DNA of 64,000 nucleotides from Eretmocerus hayati (GCA_029851415.1 CM056743.1:9540727-9604726), one strand, 5' to 3'; counted from the stretch's first letter, positions 48,901-62,502 are shown. Numbers and translations are program-made. The notes: a model not told the origin generated them from the sequence alone.

Positions 48901-51900
48901 AGGCGAGTTTCAAGATGTGTGAGTCATCAATCAAGTGTCATCCAGTTAAAATCCAATCACTAGTATCTTACTTATATATACGAGTAAATATATTTCCAAA
49001 GATGTGAGGGTGCGGGAGTATTCTGGGAGCTTCAAATAAGTTTTACTGGAAGAAGAATTTCAAAACCACAACCTCTTCCGATAAATGATCTTCTTTAAGA
49101 GTCCTTAAATTTCTTGTCCAAATCTTGCACAGCAGACAAAATGGTAAATTTATTCAGTGGCATCAGGGCGAGGTTGTGATTTTTTTCCACTTTTTGATTA
49201 GTTTGATTTAATTAGTGAATGATTACGTTACTAACAGCTACTAAAAATAAGAGCTATTTTCACGGAAAAAATTGTCTATGGTTGCAGGGGTATCTCTTGA
49301 TCTCTATGATCTCTTGTCATTCGGCTACACAGGCTCGCTAGAATTCTTGTAAGCCATGAGATGCATTAAAGTAAATTTCATAGTAAGTAGAGCTCGATCA
49401 AAGACGAAAATTTGGCTCAGTATGCGTACTCATTATTCAACCTGTTGAAACATGGAGACTACAACATGAAGAATTTTGATCGATGAAGAAACGAGTCATC
49501 TATGGGGCTTTTGATAAAGGAGCGGACCATTTTTCAGCTTTTCGTAAATAGCGTGAGCAAAAGTTGAATGCTGCTTGAGTATCCTGGACAGCAGCCTAAA
49601 ATACTTTTGCATTAGCTACAGACCTGAATACGGTGGTGGCATAAGCAGATGTTTTCTTTCGCCAGGAGGAAGATTTGATCCAGCTCCGGGAGGTCCATGC
49701 ATCATGTGGTGCTGCGGCTGATCAGCTTCTCTGCTTAAACAATGGAGTGTTCTTTCTTCATTATTAACGCGCGTGTTTTGCAACGATGACGTTGCTTTTG
49801 CAGCTATGTTCGTTATCTTTCAAATTTTTTCTCATTTCTAATTCTTTTCTATACAAAGATAAAATTAAGTAGAAAGTAAGGTATTCAGATAGGAACAGGA
49901 ATAGATCTATTGAGATTTTTTGTGAAAGTACCCACGAATAACCCACTCACAAGCGGATACTGAATAGATATTTTCTTAGAACTAGCTCGATATTTACCAC
50001 GTTTATCCAGGAGTTATTCTCAAAGCTTTTTAGAGGATGTAATCAACTTATAACAAGGAACGTAGTGCACTTTAATGGTGAATAAGATTTTGAATCCAGA
50101 TATCAATAGAATTCCTAAAATTGTACCAACAACAGGTGAACAACGATAGAGACAGGACGAGAAACGCTCTTCCTTTCAATTTTAACTGAAAGAATCACGG
50201 ATAACCGCAATTATTGCGGAATGGCACGATGTTGCGAATTCATACTTCATCGTGTCACTATCTACAGCAACTCGCAAGTGAGAACCTAGAATTTCAAACG
50301 CTGTTGTGGATCGCTGACGAGTTCAGATATAGTAAATCACAGAGGTGGACAACAGTCGAGCAAGTGATCAGCAACGGTTGAAATTCTAGTTATAGTGAAT
50401 CACAGAGATCGAAAACAGCCGAAAAAGAGACCAACAACGTTTCAAATTCTAATGAGTATTTGTTGACTGAAATCTTGGAAGGTATCGTCAAGATTCTCAA
50501 ACACAGTACGGCAACTGTAGCTCAATTATTGTGTCATCAACATCTGATGTTAGTTCACACACGGTGTAATCTACTGGAAGTATCAACCTTTTTGTACATA
50601 ATTCAAGTGGCATGATTGAATGTGAAACTTTCTTCCATCATAATTGTGATGTTGCATGAATTCGGTTTTTAATTCCTTCCTTGAATGAAACCTGAAAATT
50701 ATCTGATAATGAGGCATTTTACGTATAAATATTGTACTGTAATCCTCACGACATCAAATCTACAAGAGTTAAATGGATGCTTTTGCATACTGTGAGATTC
50801 TTGCAGTACAATACTCGAACGTTAAACTGCATCGTGAAAACATCCACTCGTACGTGTTGCAACTAGAATATTAATATTGTCGTTCAATTAGTTCATTAAA
50901 ATCGATCATCAACCCCGACGCTTCTATCTGAACGATACAAACGATACAAACACCCTGATAGTGAGGATGAGCCTCCTATGACTATTTTGTAGGGGTGGCG
51001 GGGAAAATGATGATTTACAAATCGTAATGCTCGTCGATTGAATATGTTAGGCACGTCAAGGACGAAAAATTATAATAATATCCAATACACGTATCTACGT
51101 AAACTGTTCACCACTTCATACATCGACAAACAAAAGCAAATAGCTCATTTGATTGGCAGCATAAATCGGCATCTCATTTCATCACGAGTAACGCTGCAAA
51201 GCCGTACATTGAAAGTTCATCACACTTATCTCGTAAATGAACAATGTAGATACATACACTTACACAAAATCACTCGAAGGGAAGAGTTTGAATAATCTTC
51301 GATGAAATTTCTTCTGTATAGCGATCTCAAATGAGAATGTTACTGATTTAAAAATGCAAGACCTCTCCTTATTCGAGAGGTCTCACGCACGATCAGCAAA
51401 GATCTTTCTGTAGAATTTTTTTCGGCTTCGCGTGATTTTAAATAATCCGATGTTTACTACAAAACCCAATAAGAAACCAAGGGATTAATGATCTCTGATA
51501 CTCAAGACTCCGCTCATAATTCAAGGCGAGAGATGCGATATTGGATTAACTGTAGGGTCGTATTTCCTCAGTAAAAGTTTTTAATGGGGTAGTCGATATC
51601 GCCTAGACCATTTACTCTCATCCAATTAAGAAGTACTCGATTTTTTTATCGTACTCGACAATTACTCGAGGCATTCGCTATTGAATTCTAAAGGGAGATC
51701 AATTACAACTTACCCATTGGCATGCCGCTGTATTGGTGGTCTAATGATTTGATGCATCAAGGGCTCCTGAAATCACACACCACACAATAAGACTCAACCC
51801 GACACAAAACACCTTCCTTGCAATTAAATGGTTGCAGGGTGAATATCACAATGATTGTCTCAACACGGGTGAAACATACTCACCGGAGGTCTATCTACCT

Positions 51901-54900
51901 CAGAAAATCTCCTCTTCATGCCAAGCACTTTTTGATGTTCCGGGACATCCGAGTTGGGCTCGAAATGATGCTGCGGTTGAGGAGATTGAACTCCGTAATG
52001 CATTTGTGCGGGAATGTGGCCGTTCTGATAATGAACCTGTTGAGCGTGATATTGCATCGGCGGCTGCATTTCCGGTGGTGGTCCAACGTGATGTGGTACA
52101 CTTGTTGGTGGCATTTGAACCTTGAAGTATCAGTTCTTCATTATCACACGATAGCAAAGAAGACATTTTGCTTTTTTTCTGAGTTTCATTAGAATTACAG
52201 TACTCGGCATAAAAGACAAATGTGAAGTCGAATCTTTGAAAAGCTATATTGAGGACTCACCGGCATTTGGCCCTGTGGCGGTGGCTGCGACATAGGCTGA
52301 CCTTGATATAACCAAGGAGCTGCCTGTGGAGGTGGATGAGATGGCGGAGGCACGCTGGTTATCATACTCATGGAATGTGGAATTTGATTGACCGTTGGTG
52401 GCGGAACCATTTGCGGCGGAGGAACTGGTTGGGGAGGCAAGCTTTGCTCTACTTGGATTAAAAAAAATAATAATCAGAAACATTCAATAGTGCTATCAAA
52501 CACGCAAAGACGAAGATAGATGGATATATATAACAAAATCGATCGAGAGTCACCTTCGGGCAGATGATGCATGTCAGCTCCGGGCGGTGGCATGGGAGGT
52601 TGTTGCGCGTGCTCTGGTTGCATTGCCTGCGACGTCGGCACCAAGTAGCCCTGCGACGGGGGTGGCGGCGGTCCATGCATCTGTGGTGGCTGTGCCTCAT
52701 ATTGAGGTGGTGGCCCACCCATCATGGGTGGGGGCGGCTCATGGCCAGCTTGTGGCGGTGGCGGAGGCTCGGCTCCGTGATGCATGACGAATTGCGACGG
52801 TGCTTGGGCTACCGCACTCGGCACCGGTTGGTACTGATGCATCGGCTGGTAGGGTTGTGAGTTAGGTGGCGGTGGCTGATTTGGTGGGAAAGGAGGCGGA
52901 AATTGTAGTTGCATGAGAGGCTGTGGCCCTGTCGGTGGTGGCTGCTGGTTCATGTGCATCGGACCTACAACCGCAACATAGTGCACGTCACTGTCGAATA
53001 CTCGAGCTTGACGAATAATTCGCTAACAGAGGATTATGAAACTATATGTTCTGGAAGTGAGTGAGCAATGAGTGAGGAAGGTCGCATGATACAATCCAAG
53101 TGAGAAGGGTATTGAATTAGGCTGTTTCGATTTGGCGCATCGTGTTTCCCGGAAGCTTGGCGGTTTCGCAACCACGTGCCATGCGATACACTTAGCGAAC
53201 AAAGAATCCGTCTCGCATTCACTACGGCAATTTTTGCATAATGCTTAATTGACAAAGCAGAGGCTTGGAATCAAATCCAATAGGAAGTCGTTCAAGATAA
53301 TATCAGTTCGTGTGACTGATCCAGACCGTTTGATCATAATTTTACTGATTAAGCTACCTTTGCTCAACGTGCAAAGATGTCGCGAGTTGTTCGAAAAAAT
53401 GTGAACGTGCTGACCATACCCTGGGAAGGCGTGTTAGGCCTGGGCTGACTGTACACGAACGAGGCCACACCATTCACTGGCGGCCCACTGCTGCTCATAA
53501 AATTTTGCTGGGGTGGCGGCTGGCTCATCGCATAGATTTGTGCCATCGGCTGCGCGGAATTTTGTGATCCAGGCGGCGGCATGCCTTGTATCGGCATCGG
53601 TTGGCTAGGGTGCATCGGATATGGGCCTTGATTTATGACAGAAGGTGGACCCATCATTATTTGCCCACAAGACGATGGAGGGACGAATGGCTGCATCTCC
53701 TGCTGGGAAGAATTTACCGAGAGCAGTTTCGTAACTGGATTCAATCGAAACACCTTCAGTCCGGATAACAGAGTTTTACATACTTGATGTTCTGCCGGTG
53801 GTATTGGTCCTCCAGGAGCTTGTCCGTGAGGTCCCGGTGGGTGGATATGACTCGAAACTGGCGCACCAGTCACTGTCGCAGTGAGCATAGTTGGTGGGTG
53901 TGGTATGATCTCTGGAAGGAATGATAGCCGGTCAGATATGAATATGAGATATGGAAGTACAAGATGTGATGGTCCAAGTCAGTGAGTATCACCTCGATGA
54001 ATGGTCACCACGTTGGGTTGGCCTAACGTGCCCATGTTCATTGGTTGATAGTGCGCTGAAACAATAATCGATGTAAGAATAAGGGTGGATATTCAAATGG
54101 AAAATGAGGTGAAAAGTACCTGGAGGCATATGTTGCATGGACTGTTGCACCACTTGTTGCGATTGAACAGGTGGAGGTTGTTGTTGTACATATGCTTGCA
54201 ACTCTGACTGCATTGTTTGTATCAAATTTATCGCTAGTTGTTTTGCATTTTGCAATGCGACGGGGCTTGGATGTCTATGTAAGAAATGTAAACTGATTAA
54301 GGCCTTGATCGGATATATCATTGAAAGGCATCGATAACGAGGTAAAGGCGAAATCGATTATTAAAATTCCAAATAAAAGGATGAACAAGTGATCGAGGCT
54401 TACTCTATCCATAAATGAAGAGGTTCCGGCGATTCAGCGCCTAAAGCTGGGTCAATGAATTGAGAACCACGTCCTCTCAAAATTACAGTAGCACCTGTTT
54501 CTCCTCTAATGTATAATAAATTAGCACCTCCTGCACCAATGATTCTACCACGAAGATCGAAACCGGGTGGAGCATTCTCAATACCCACACAGATCTTTTC
54601 CTGTGGAGAAATATTTTGTCAAGAACGTCAACAGGTATAGGATACGTCAAACACCAAGAGAAATGTTTATCATGCAAATAAAAGTACATCCTGTCGGTGT
54701 TTCTGCAAATTAAATGATACAATCATAGAATCGCCTTACCACAGATGAAACCCCGGAGTGAAGGCTCATCAGTGGTGGAGGTGCATTCGTGAAACGGCTC
54801 GGTCTGGTTGAGGAACTCCTGTGTTCAGTCTTGATTATTTCATTGATTTTCTGTATTGCCTCTGGAAAAGTTATGATCAAAGTTTAACGCCTTCTGGTAG

Positions 54901-55445
54901 AAGATTCCTCAGAAGAAGTAGAGAATCAACTCACTATCAACATTATGCTTTGAGTGTCCTTGTATGTACAAATAGAGAGGGCGTTCGTGAGGGCATCGAG
55001 CTTTTTCTGGTTCGGTCATGAAACGTCCGCGAGTAGATACTGTTGCGCCTAAATAATCACCACATGAAATTATGAGACACAAATATTGCATTGATAAATT
55101 CGCATAGAACATTAAAAGGAGTACCTGAAAAAGAATTTATTTCATCTTGAATGTAACCTTTTGTCAGCAAAGTTCTAGCACTAGGTAGAGTTTCATTGAT
55201 TTCAAATTCGGATGTATATACTTCCGATCCCTTGTACCCACCATTGGATGAAACAAACTGTAGAGTACAAAAATATAATGAACAGTGCATTTATCAGAGT
55301 TTGGTCCAGTTTAATGTTGATGATTGATCCCTACCTTGTTATTGCCAACAACTGTTTTTAATTTAGCCTTTGCCATATGCAAGGTATTAATTCTAATAGC
55401 TGTATTTGTAGCTTTCTTCATAGTTGCTGATATATCTTTGCAACG
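45946..55445 (-). CDS. KHDC4: KHDC4/BLOM7-type KH-domain splicing factor (5' end incomplete)
   Basis: RNA-binding protein; vertebrate KHDC4 (BLOM7) binds pre-mRNA and the Prp19 splicing complex in the nucleus. Seventeen coding exons join in phase: 55445-55335, 55257-55125, 55048-54935, 54861-54740, 54600-54404, 54274-54120, 54055-53993, 53911-53784, 53702-53420, 52964-52554, 52451-52261, 52120-51884, 51766-51714, 49730-49624, 47967-47923, 46876-46640, 46250-45946. Counting from the Met at 55421 this gives 955 residues. Diagnostic parts: [28 protein letters not shown] with TVSTRGRFM and RPLYLYIQG (first KH region, ~45-125), [19 protein letters not shown] and [13 protein letters not shown] (second KH region, ~153-235). 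After residue ~240 it is Pro/Gln/Met-rich with poly-Pro runs, then [12 protein letters not shown] and a C-terminal PPWMN. It is longer than the ~610-aa vertebrate protein because of this tail. The real first exon (before 55445) was not identified; the Met at 55421 may be internal. Confidence 0.9.
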
Positions 55446-56879
55446 CTACTCGTATTCTAATTTACAATGTACAGATCCAGCAGGTGGTGAAATCAAAATT
55501 GAAAGCCACTATCATGTTGTTCTTCTGTACAATGTTACCAGATACTGCTGGACTCCCTCACATGGGCTGTGATGCTCATGTGGCTGATCATGTTTTTAAC
55601 GACAGCGCTCCATTGAATCTAACATAGCAGAAAGGGGTGATCAAGGCCCGACAATGCACTGTCAGAGAAATTTCAGCAGGTCGAAATGTATCCATGTAGA
55701 ACTGCACTTTGGTAATGGGTGAGATTGAGAAAAACGTTTTCTCCTTCCTTGGGAGTACACACTCACTGAGGATCCTGCAATACTAATTGACAGAGTTGTA
55801 TTGGTCAGGTTTGAATGTTTGAAACAGATATTTTGTCATTCCCACCAACAATGGCTTTGTTTGAAATCCTACACATATTAGCTCTGAAATATACTATGAA
55901 TCAAGATTTGGAATTCCAGCTAGTAGAGCTCCGCTTCATTGTACCCAAGATATTAAATGCATGTCAAGGTTCACATGAGAGAGAATGGACTAATGAAGAG
56001 CGTTGGGAAAACAATATAGCTAGTTCTTTGTTCAGCGTGCTAGATGAGCGCATCAAAGATGAAAGACTTTATTCGCTCTAACAGTCAATCAAACTTGTTT
56101 ATGAGAACAGATAATGCTGTTCAAGCACTGCGGCATCACAGAAACTCATACTCTAGATGAGATCTAGATGCAGCACTTTAGTTGCGATTCTTTGGTATGA
56201 GAATCAAAATGTACTCAAAATTATCATGTGCTCAAAATTACCAGTTAAAGTTTGCATATGACGGCTCAAAAGTCCACAAGGAAAGTGAGCTAGGCAACAG
56301 AGTGTGTGGTGGCTAGTACTCTTATTGGTACTACGGGGAAGCGGTAGAAAGCGAGAATAGGAACCTCTATGGGATGTACATACCACTCATAGTCATAACA
56401 GGCTTACCTTGACTAATTTAGGCAAAACGGCTGAGGCTGACTTTTAGAAATACGCAGGGTAGAACCTTCGCGGGTAGCAAACCGCGAGCCTCTACAGCCG
56501 CTCGGTGTATTGCTCAGCAAACTGCAGCTTCTCCATGCCGAGTGCGAATTGCATCGTGGCTGCGATTTGATTAGATTTTACTTATCCGAAAACACACTCC
56601 ACTGAGATTCGACTCTCACGACGACTAGAAAACTTCAGCTGAGCTTGGAGCACTTATCACTTAGAGATATACCGGTTTGCAGAGGTCAAAGGGTAACGTT
56701 AAAGTTGGCGTTTCGAGTATTTATTATCACTCGCGGCGCACGCTGACTTTTCCGAAGCTCTTGACGAACCTGCTTCATGGACTGACTGGCCGGACCCGGA
56801 CCCCGGACTCTGGATTGGGATTTCAGACGTGCAGCTCGCTGTAGTTTGTCATAGGCACGAATGTGCACGATTGCACGAG
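55446..56879. other. KHDC4 5' region, unresolved
   Basis: Should contain the KHDC4 first exon and promoter. A CpG-rich stretch at about 56440-56850 is the best promoter candidate. A plus-strand open frame at 55815-56081 has no recognised motif or splice partners and is not called. Confidence 0.35.
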
Positions 56880-56908
56880 ATATATATATATATATCGTGC
56901 TATCGTGC

Positions 56909-56964
<56 letters not shown>
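56880..56964. repeat. (TA)n microsatellite
   Basis: About 85 bases of TA dinucleotide repeat with one short interruption (CGTGCTATCGTGCAT near 56897-56911). Confidence 0.95.
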
Positions 56965-56968
<4 letters not shown>

Positions 56969-57049
56969 CCTCCGGGATGCAGAATCGTCTGCGCGAAAGC
57001 TAATTTTGCTCGACGCGCGAGCAATTGGCCAACCGCGAAGTCGCGATAG

Positions 57050-59427
57050 AGACGTACGTCAACCTGTACCGCCACCAAAATGTGACAATTGTTTTGGGTA
57101 GGACTCTAACTCTTCTAATTGTATAGAAAATTTCAGAATTTGCCTATTTTGCCTTTTCGAGAAAATCGACTTTTAAGTCGTCAAAATATGACCGACTTCC
57201 AGAGGCCACAGCTCTTCGAATATTGAGCCTAGACCAACGTATCTGGGCTCAAATTGAAGCTCTGAATTTGCCAAAATTGTTTTAGGTATTAAATCTTCAG
57301 AAAGATTATCGCGAAGGATGATACCGTCGATTGTAAGTTACACGTGGTCACAGTATACCTATATATATGGTGAGATGGCGGACGGGTGGCGCCAGCGCGG
57401 GAAGACAAGTCTCGCGATAATCTCGATGCATGCATAGGTTTCTAGCACCCGCTTTACGTCTGCAAGGGGTTAGATCTGCTCTGCTGGCCTCGTAGAAGGT
57501 TCCAATGCAGATATTCCCCAAGTCATCCCGTCAAACGTCGATCCGGGCGATCCCAGCCCGCAAAAGTAGTGTTGTCGTCTGCTCGAGATCAGTTGCCCCC
57601 TCCGCGCGCCGTCTTGCCGTATATATGTCGCAGGCTCTTGGTGAAATCAGCCTTTTCATGAAAATCCTAGGCTCTTCATGAAGAGCCGGCCAATCGTGTC
57701 AGCGCTCATCCCTTTCACTTCCTTACACCATCGGCCTAGCCTTTTCGTGAAAAGGCTGACTCGTCCAGCCTTTTCGTGAAAAGGCCAAGTCGGATTAGGC
57801 TCTTGGTGTACATACAGCTGGGCGAAACCGCTATTGCCGTCGAGCGAAGTCAACGTCGCGGTCCAAGCTGTCGTATCAACTCATCTTTTGGAATTGTATC
57901 CAGTTGATGATAAGCCGATATTGGTGATATGTTTACAATTATATTCAATAATGAAGGAATTCATGATGTATTCAATTGAACATTGACTTTTATATTAATA
58001 TCCCCTCATGTCTATGATGAACACTTTGATATGAATTAATTAACTGTCGAATAAATAATATTCTTCGACTGTACATGAATAAATTTCTGTCTCACATGAC
58101 CTTACGAGGAAATAATTACCGGTTATACCACCCGGTCCCATACCCGCGGGGACATCCCTGTGGGTTTCCTCGCGGGATTTGGACCCAGCAAAATCCCCGT
58201 GGAACACTCATGGGGACTCAACGCCTTAATTTGCACATTGAACGGTAACGATTGAACTTGGGCAATTTTTGTTTAGGAAACAAAATTATTCATGAAAACT
58301 GAAAAAATCTGGAACAAATAGAAGAGCAGGCGCGGCGTTGTTGAGGTCACAGATTGAGGCTGCATTATATACTTTATGGTTGATTCAGTCGTGACCACAA
58401 CAACGCCGCGCCTGCTCTTCTATTTGTTCCTGATTTTTTCAATTTTCGTGAATAATTTTGTTTCCTAAACAAAAATTGCCCAAGTTCAATCGTCACCGTT
58501 CAATGTGCAAATTATGGCGGTGAGTCCCCATGAGTGTTCCACGGGGATTTTTCTGGGTCCAAATCCCGCGAGGAAACCCTCAGGGATGTCCCCGCGGGTA
58601 TGGGACCGCGTGGTATAACCAGTAATTATTTCCTCGTAAGGGCATGTGAGACAAAAATTTATTCATGTCGTACAGTCGAAGAATATTATTTATTCGACAG
58701 TTAATTAATTCATATCAAAGTATTCATCATAGATAGGGGATATCAATATGAAAATCAATGTTCAATCGAATATATCATCGATTTCTCAATTATTGAATAT
58801 AATTGTAAACATATCACCAATATCGGCTTATCATCAACTGGATACAATTCCAAAAAATAAGTTGATACGACAGCTTGGACCGCGACGTTGACTTTGCTCG
58901 GCGGCAATAGCGGTTCCGCCCAGCTGTACACCAAGAGCCTAACCCGACTTGGCCTTTTCACGAAAAGGCTGGACGAGTCAGCCTTTTCACGAAAAGGCTA
59001 GGCTGATGGTGTAAGGAAGTGAAGGGGATGAGCGCTGACACGATTGGCCGGCTCTTCATGAAGAGCCTAGGATTTTCATGAAAAGGCTGATTTCACCAAG
59101 AGCCTGCGACATATATAGGTATACCCAGTACACGCGAAAACCTTCGACCATGTAATTCATCTCTTTCGCTCATTGTGTGGTCTGTTTGACGCCGAAAACA
59201 ATTTTGGCAAATTCAGAGCTTCAATTTGAGCCCAGACACGTTGGTCTAGGCTCAATATTCGAAGAGCTGTGGCCTCTGGAAGTCGGTCATATTTTGACGA
59301 CTTAAAAGTCGATTTTCTCGAAAAGGCAAAATAGGCAAATTCTGAAATTTTCTATACAATTAGAACAGTTAGAGTCCTACCCAAAACAATTGTCACATTT
59401 TGGTCGCGGTACAGGTTGACGTACGTG
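57050..59427. mobile_element. 2.4-kb foldback element with short-palindrome clusters
   Basis: Outer arms 57050-57275 and 59205-59427, and inner arms 57621-58345 and 58395-59112, are near-perfect inverted repeats around a ~50-base centre near 58370 (flanked by GAGCAGGCGCGGCGTTGTTG and its complement). Unpaired internal segments (57276-57620 left, 59113-59204 right) differ in length. Within each inner arm sit several 16-20-bp palindromes (AGCCTTTTCGTGAAAAGGCT twice or as variants, GCTCTTCATGAAGAGC). No coding sequence or transposase. Family unknown. Confidence 0.8.
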
Positions 59428-61657
59428 CGATAGAGTGCACCGGGCTGGAAACACGAAGCTCTCATTGGTCGATCGTTCCGAGTGCAAGGCGGGTAACTTT
59501 GAATAATACATCGAGGATTTTCCAAAGGTTGATGACAGGGTTGTCTTATAAGTCTCGATCTGACCACCCGAGTATGGTCAGAACTGCGTCGCTTATTATT
59601 GAGGCTGTTCCGTCAAGGTTTCACCATATACGACCTCAGATGTTTTATTCATGTATATTTTCTCACATGCAAAGACGAGTGCCGGACAAGGAGCAAGGCA
59701 GAATGTTGAATTTACTGATGGACAAGCTGGCATGAAAATATGGAAATGTCGTTTAGGGATGAATGAGGCCGTCGCATATATCAAGAATCATTTGGGGAAT
59801 TTCCCACCTGCAAGAGTCTGGTTAGACCATATACGTAGGTATATGGTCTAACCAGACTCTTATCATCCAATTTTGTATTGGTGATGACAGACAACCCGCT
59901 ACGACAGGATTCTCACGACGCGACATTTCCCGGTACGACGCGAAATCCATTCGGGCAAGTTCAATTATCGGCTGTTTTGACTCATTTTCATAATCTATGA
60001 CTGGTATATACTATGAAAATGAATCAGACCCATCGACGATTGGACTTACCGGAATGAATTTCGTGTAGTGTCCGTAAATGTCGCTTCGTGAAAATCGTGA
60101 ACACAGGTGCGAGTTTTTCAGTCATCACCCTTGGTCAGCCATGAATGTATGCCCAGGGGATATTGATTCGGTTGTTTTAGTGAATTTAAAATTTTAGTAT
60201 ATCACACACAAAAATTTTTGAAAAATTGCAAAAATGATCGTAGAAAATTTAAAGAGAGATTCGCATTTTACGCTTCTGCACAGCTAAAATATAGCCGAGA
60301 AAATATCGTTTGATACCGGTGCCAAAAATTTTGGTCTCACACTAATCTAAACGAATTTCAGCGCATTTAATTACTTACTTAAGATATTCAGAACCCGTTT
60401 TACAAAATTTGCAAAATTCCGGTGTGCAGCTGTTTTATGTGCGAAATACGGAGATGATTTGTAAAACACGAAGGCCAATCTTGGAGTGTACCCAATATGC
60501 CCCCATGTGGTTGGTGCATAATGACTTTTCTTCGGCACTTAAAACGTATTTATCGCGTTGAAGTGACCCGGAGACAGTAATTTGCTCATATAGGAGCTCT
60601 ATAAGTGTGGTTGTTTGCAGATAAAAACGATTTTATCGACTTCTTCGTCGATTCACCATTTTAAGTGATGGGGGCATGTTGGGGACATCCTCTCGCGAAC
60701 TTGCGAGAAATCCGCGCTTTTTGGCAAAACTGCGATAGCCCGGCTGTGGTTGGTCGAAATTGAAATTACCTCAGCTCATTTTGAAACTCCTGACACAAGC
60801 TTTGTAATGGGCTACGGTACGTTAAAAAATATTGCAGTGGGACAAAACTATTTTCCAAGAGGACTCCAAGAGAATTCTGAATAGAGTTATATACAAATTC
60901 CGAGAACAGCTCCGAAAGAGTTCCGTTGGAGTAGCGAAATTTTACATCCGGTGGAACCCCAACAGAAGATTATGGGAGTATGGAAGAATTTATTGGGAAG
61001 TGATCCAAGACTGGAAAAGAGTGTTTTCGGAGCTCTTTTGGAACCTTAATAAATCAGTGAAATGTTCAAGGGCCATCGGTTTTCTTAAGATGAAATTTTC
61101 TTTTCAAGGGTGATTGTATTAGTGGCATTGATTGGATCAATTGCAAGCATGAAAATACTTCAAATGAATCTTAATTATAACCATGAAGATTCGCTCTTGC
61201 CTCAACTCGTCTCTAGAAATTTATATAGTTTTTAGGGTTATCTCAATTAATTTCAGATTATGATTTTTTATAAAATTTGACATATTTCATCCTGATCCCA
61301 CAATTTTCGATGGAATCGGATAATATCGTGAGTATTTAAGGCAATGAAACTCGATTAGTGTATCCCTTTCCAGGATTTTAACTGAGGGTGTTGGCCCCCT
61401 ATGTACAAGTTCTCAGGACTAATTTCCAAGAATAAGATCAGTAGAGATCCACTAGTGTATATTTCTTTTTCTCCAGATATTTTGTTGATTGTCGTACTCT
61501 TTGAAAATATTGATTCATCTTCAAAAATTTCTGAGGATCGGCTTTTTGTGGGAAAAAATTAATAAACGGAATCCTTTCCGAGCTCTAAAAGTACCGATTG
61601 AGTGACACGTATGAAGCTCCTATGAGGCAGAAATAACATTCAGTTACGACTCACTAA
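59428..61657. other. Intergenic, no gene recognised
   Basis: Short frames without motifs. The only structure seen is the hairpin at 59812-59861, listed separately. Confidence 0.4.
59812..59861. repeat. Perfect 23-bp hairpin
   Basis: Arms 59812-59834 (AAGAGTCTGG...CATATAC) and 59839-59861 are exact reverse complements with a 4-base loop. It could be the joined ends of an element, a replication/repair scar, or a small foldback RNA source. Confidence 0.85.
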
Positions 61658-61991
61658 CAAGGGGGGGGGGGCCACAGTGTTCGGGTCACCAATTTAGACC
61701 AAAATTTTTCTACAGTCTCGTATTACCTAGAAATTGGAACATCCAGAATATTGAGGCCCAATGGGCCTTCTGTTCAAAACTACAGCCTATGACATTAGCA
61801 TTGCCCATATAGGCCAATGTTAAAAAGTGATGTCCTAATATAGATATACTCGCAATGCTAGCGTTTCATGTAACTTTTAACAGAAAGCCCATTGGTCCTT
61901 GATATTTTAGATTTTCCAATTTCTAGGTGGTACGAGACTGTAGAAAAATGTTGATCAAAATCGGTGACCCAAACACTGTGGTCCTCCCTTG
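61658..61991. mobile_element. 334-bp MITE
   Basis: Ends CAAGGG...CCACAGTGTT and AACACTGTGG...CCCTTG; the terminal ~80 bases (including GGGTCACC, TTTTTCTACAGTCTCGTA) form imperfect inverted repeats, and the inner halves also pair (AATGGGCCTTCTGTT with its complement). A G run of about 11 expands the left end. Target duplication not clear. Confidence 0.7.
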
Positions 61992-62223
61992 TGAGACCTC
62001 CTTCAGAGTTCCTTTAATTTATTATTGTTTTCAAAGCTCCAATGGATGTCAAATTTCGCTACTCCGACAGGGCTCCGAAAGAGCTCCGTTTTCATTGGTC
62101 GGAAGCCCAAAGGAGGTCTAACGGAGCTCTATCAGAATTTTGTCATTGTCTGGGATTGATAAGAAGGATTAGGCTGGCATATTAGGTACACTTACCTGCG
62201 CTAAATGATACAAGTAGCACAAT

Positions 62224-62494
62224 CAGCGCCGGATATACAGAGTTGGCCTCAAGGCCTAGGCCTACAGGCCCCCATCAAAATGACTGTAAAAGGGGGCCTC
62301 CTCCATTTTTTCGGCGTATCGAAAGATTTCCGTTCTTGGTTCATTCAATCGGCTCTTATTATTTTTACCGAGATCGGGTGCGTGATGAGCAATGCACTTC
62401 GATAAAGAGCTAATTGATGAGAAAATTCTATCTCATTTACCAAGTGTGACGTGGGGCTTTGACTACAGGCCCCCTTATGCTTAATCCGGCGCCA
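62224..62494. mobile_element. hAT-type MITE with 8-bp target duplication
   Basis: 271 bp. Ends CAGCGCCGGAT and ATCCGGCGCCA (short terminal inverted repeats), flanked on both sides by the identical 8 bases AGCACAAT (62216-62223 and 62495-62502). Eight-base duplications and CAGNG-type ends define hAT elements. Internal GGCCCCC-rich segments; no transposase. Confidence 0.85.
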
Positions 62495-62502
62495 AGCACA
62501 AT

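Noticed and set aside
55815..56081. Plus-strand 88-codon open frame upstream of KHDC4
   Set aside because: Protein-like composition, but no recognised family, no splice partners and no transcript evidence; it lies where the KHDC4 promoter or first exon should be.
56829..57101. Ile/Tyr-repeat open frames
   Set aside because: Translation of the TA microsatellite.
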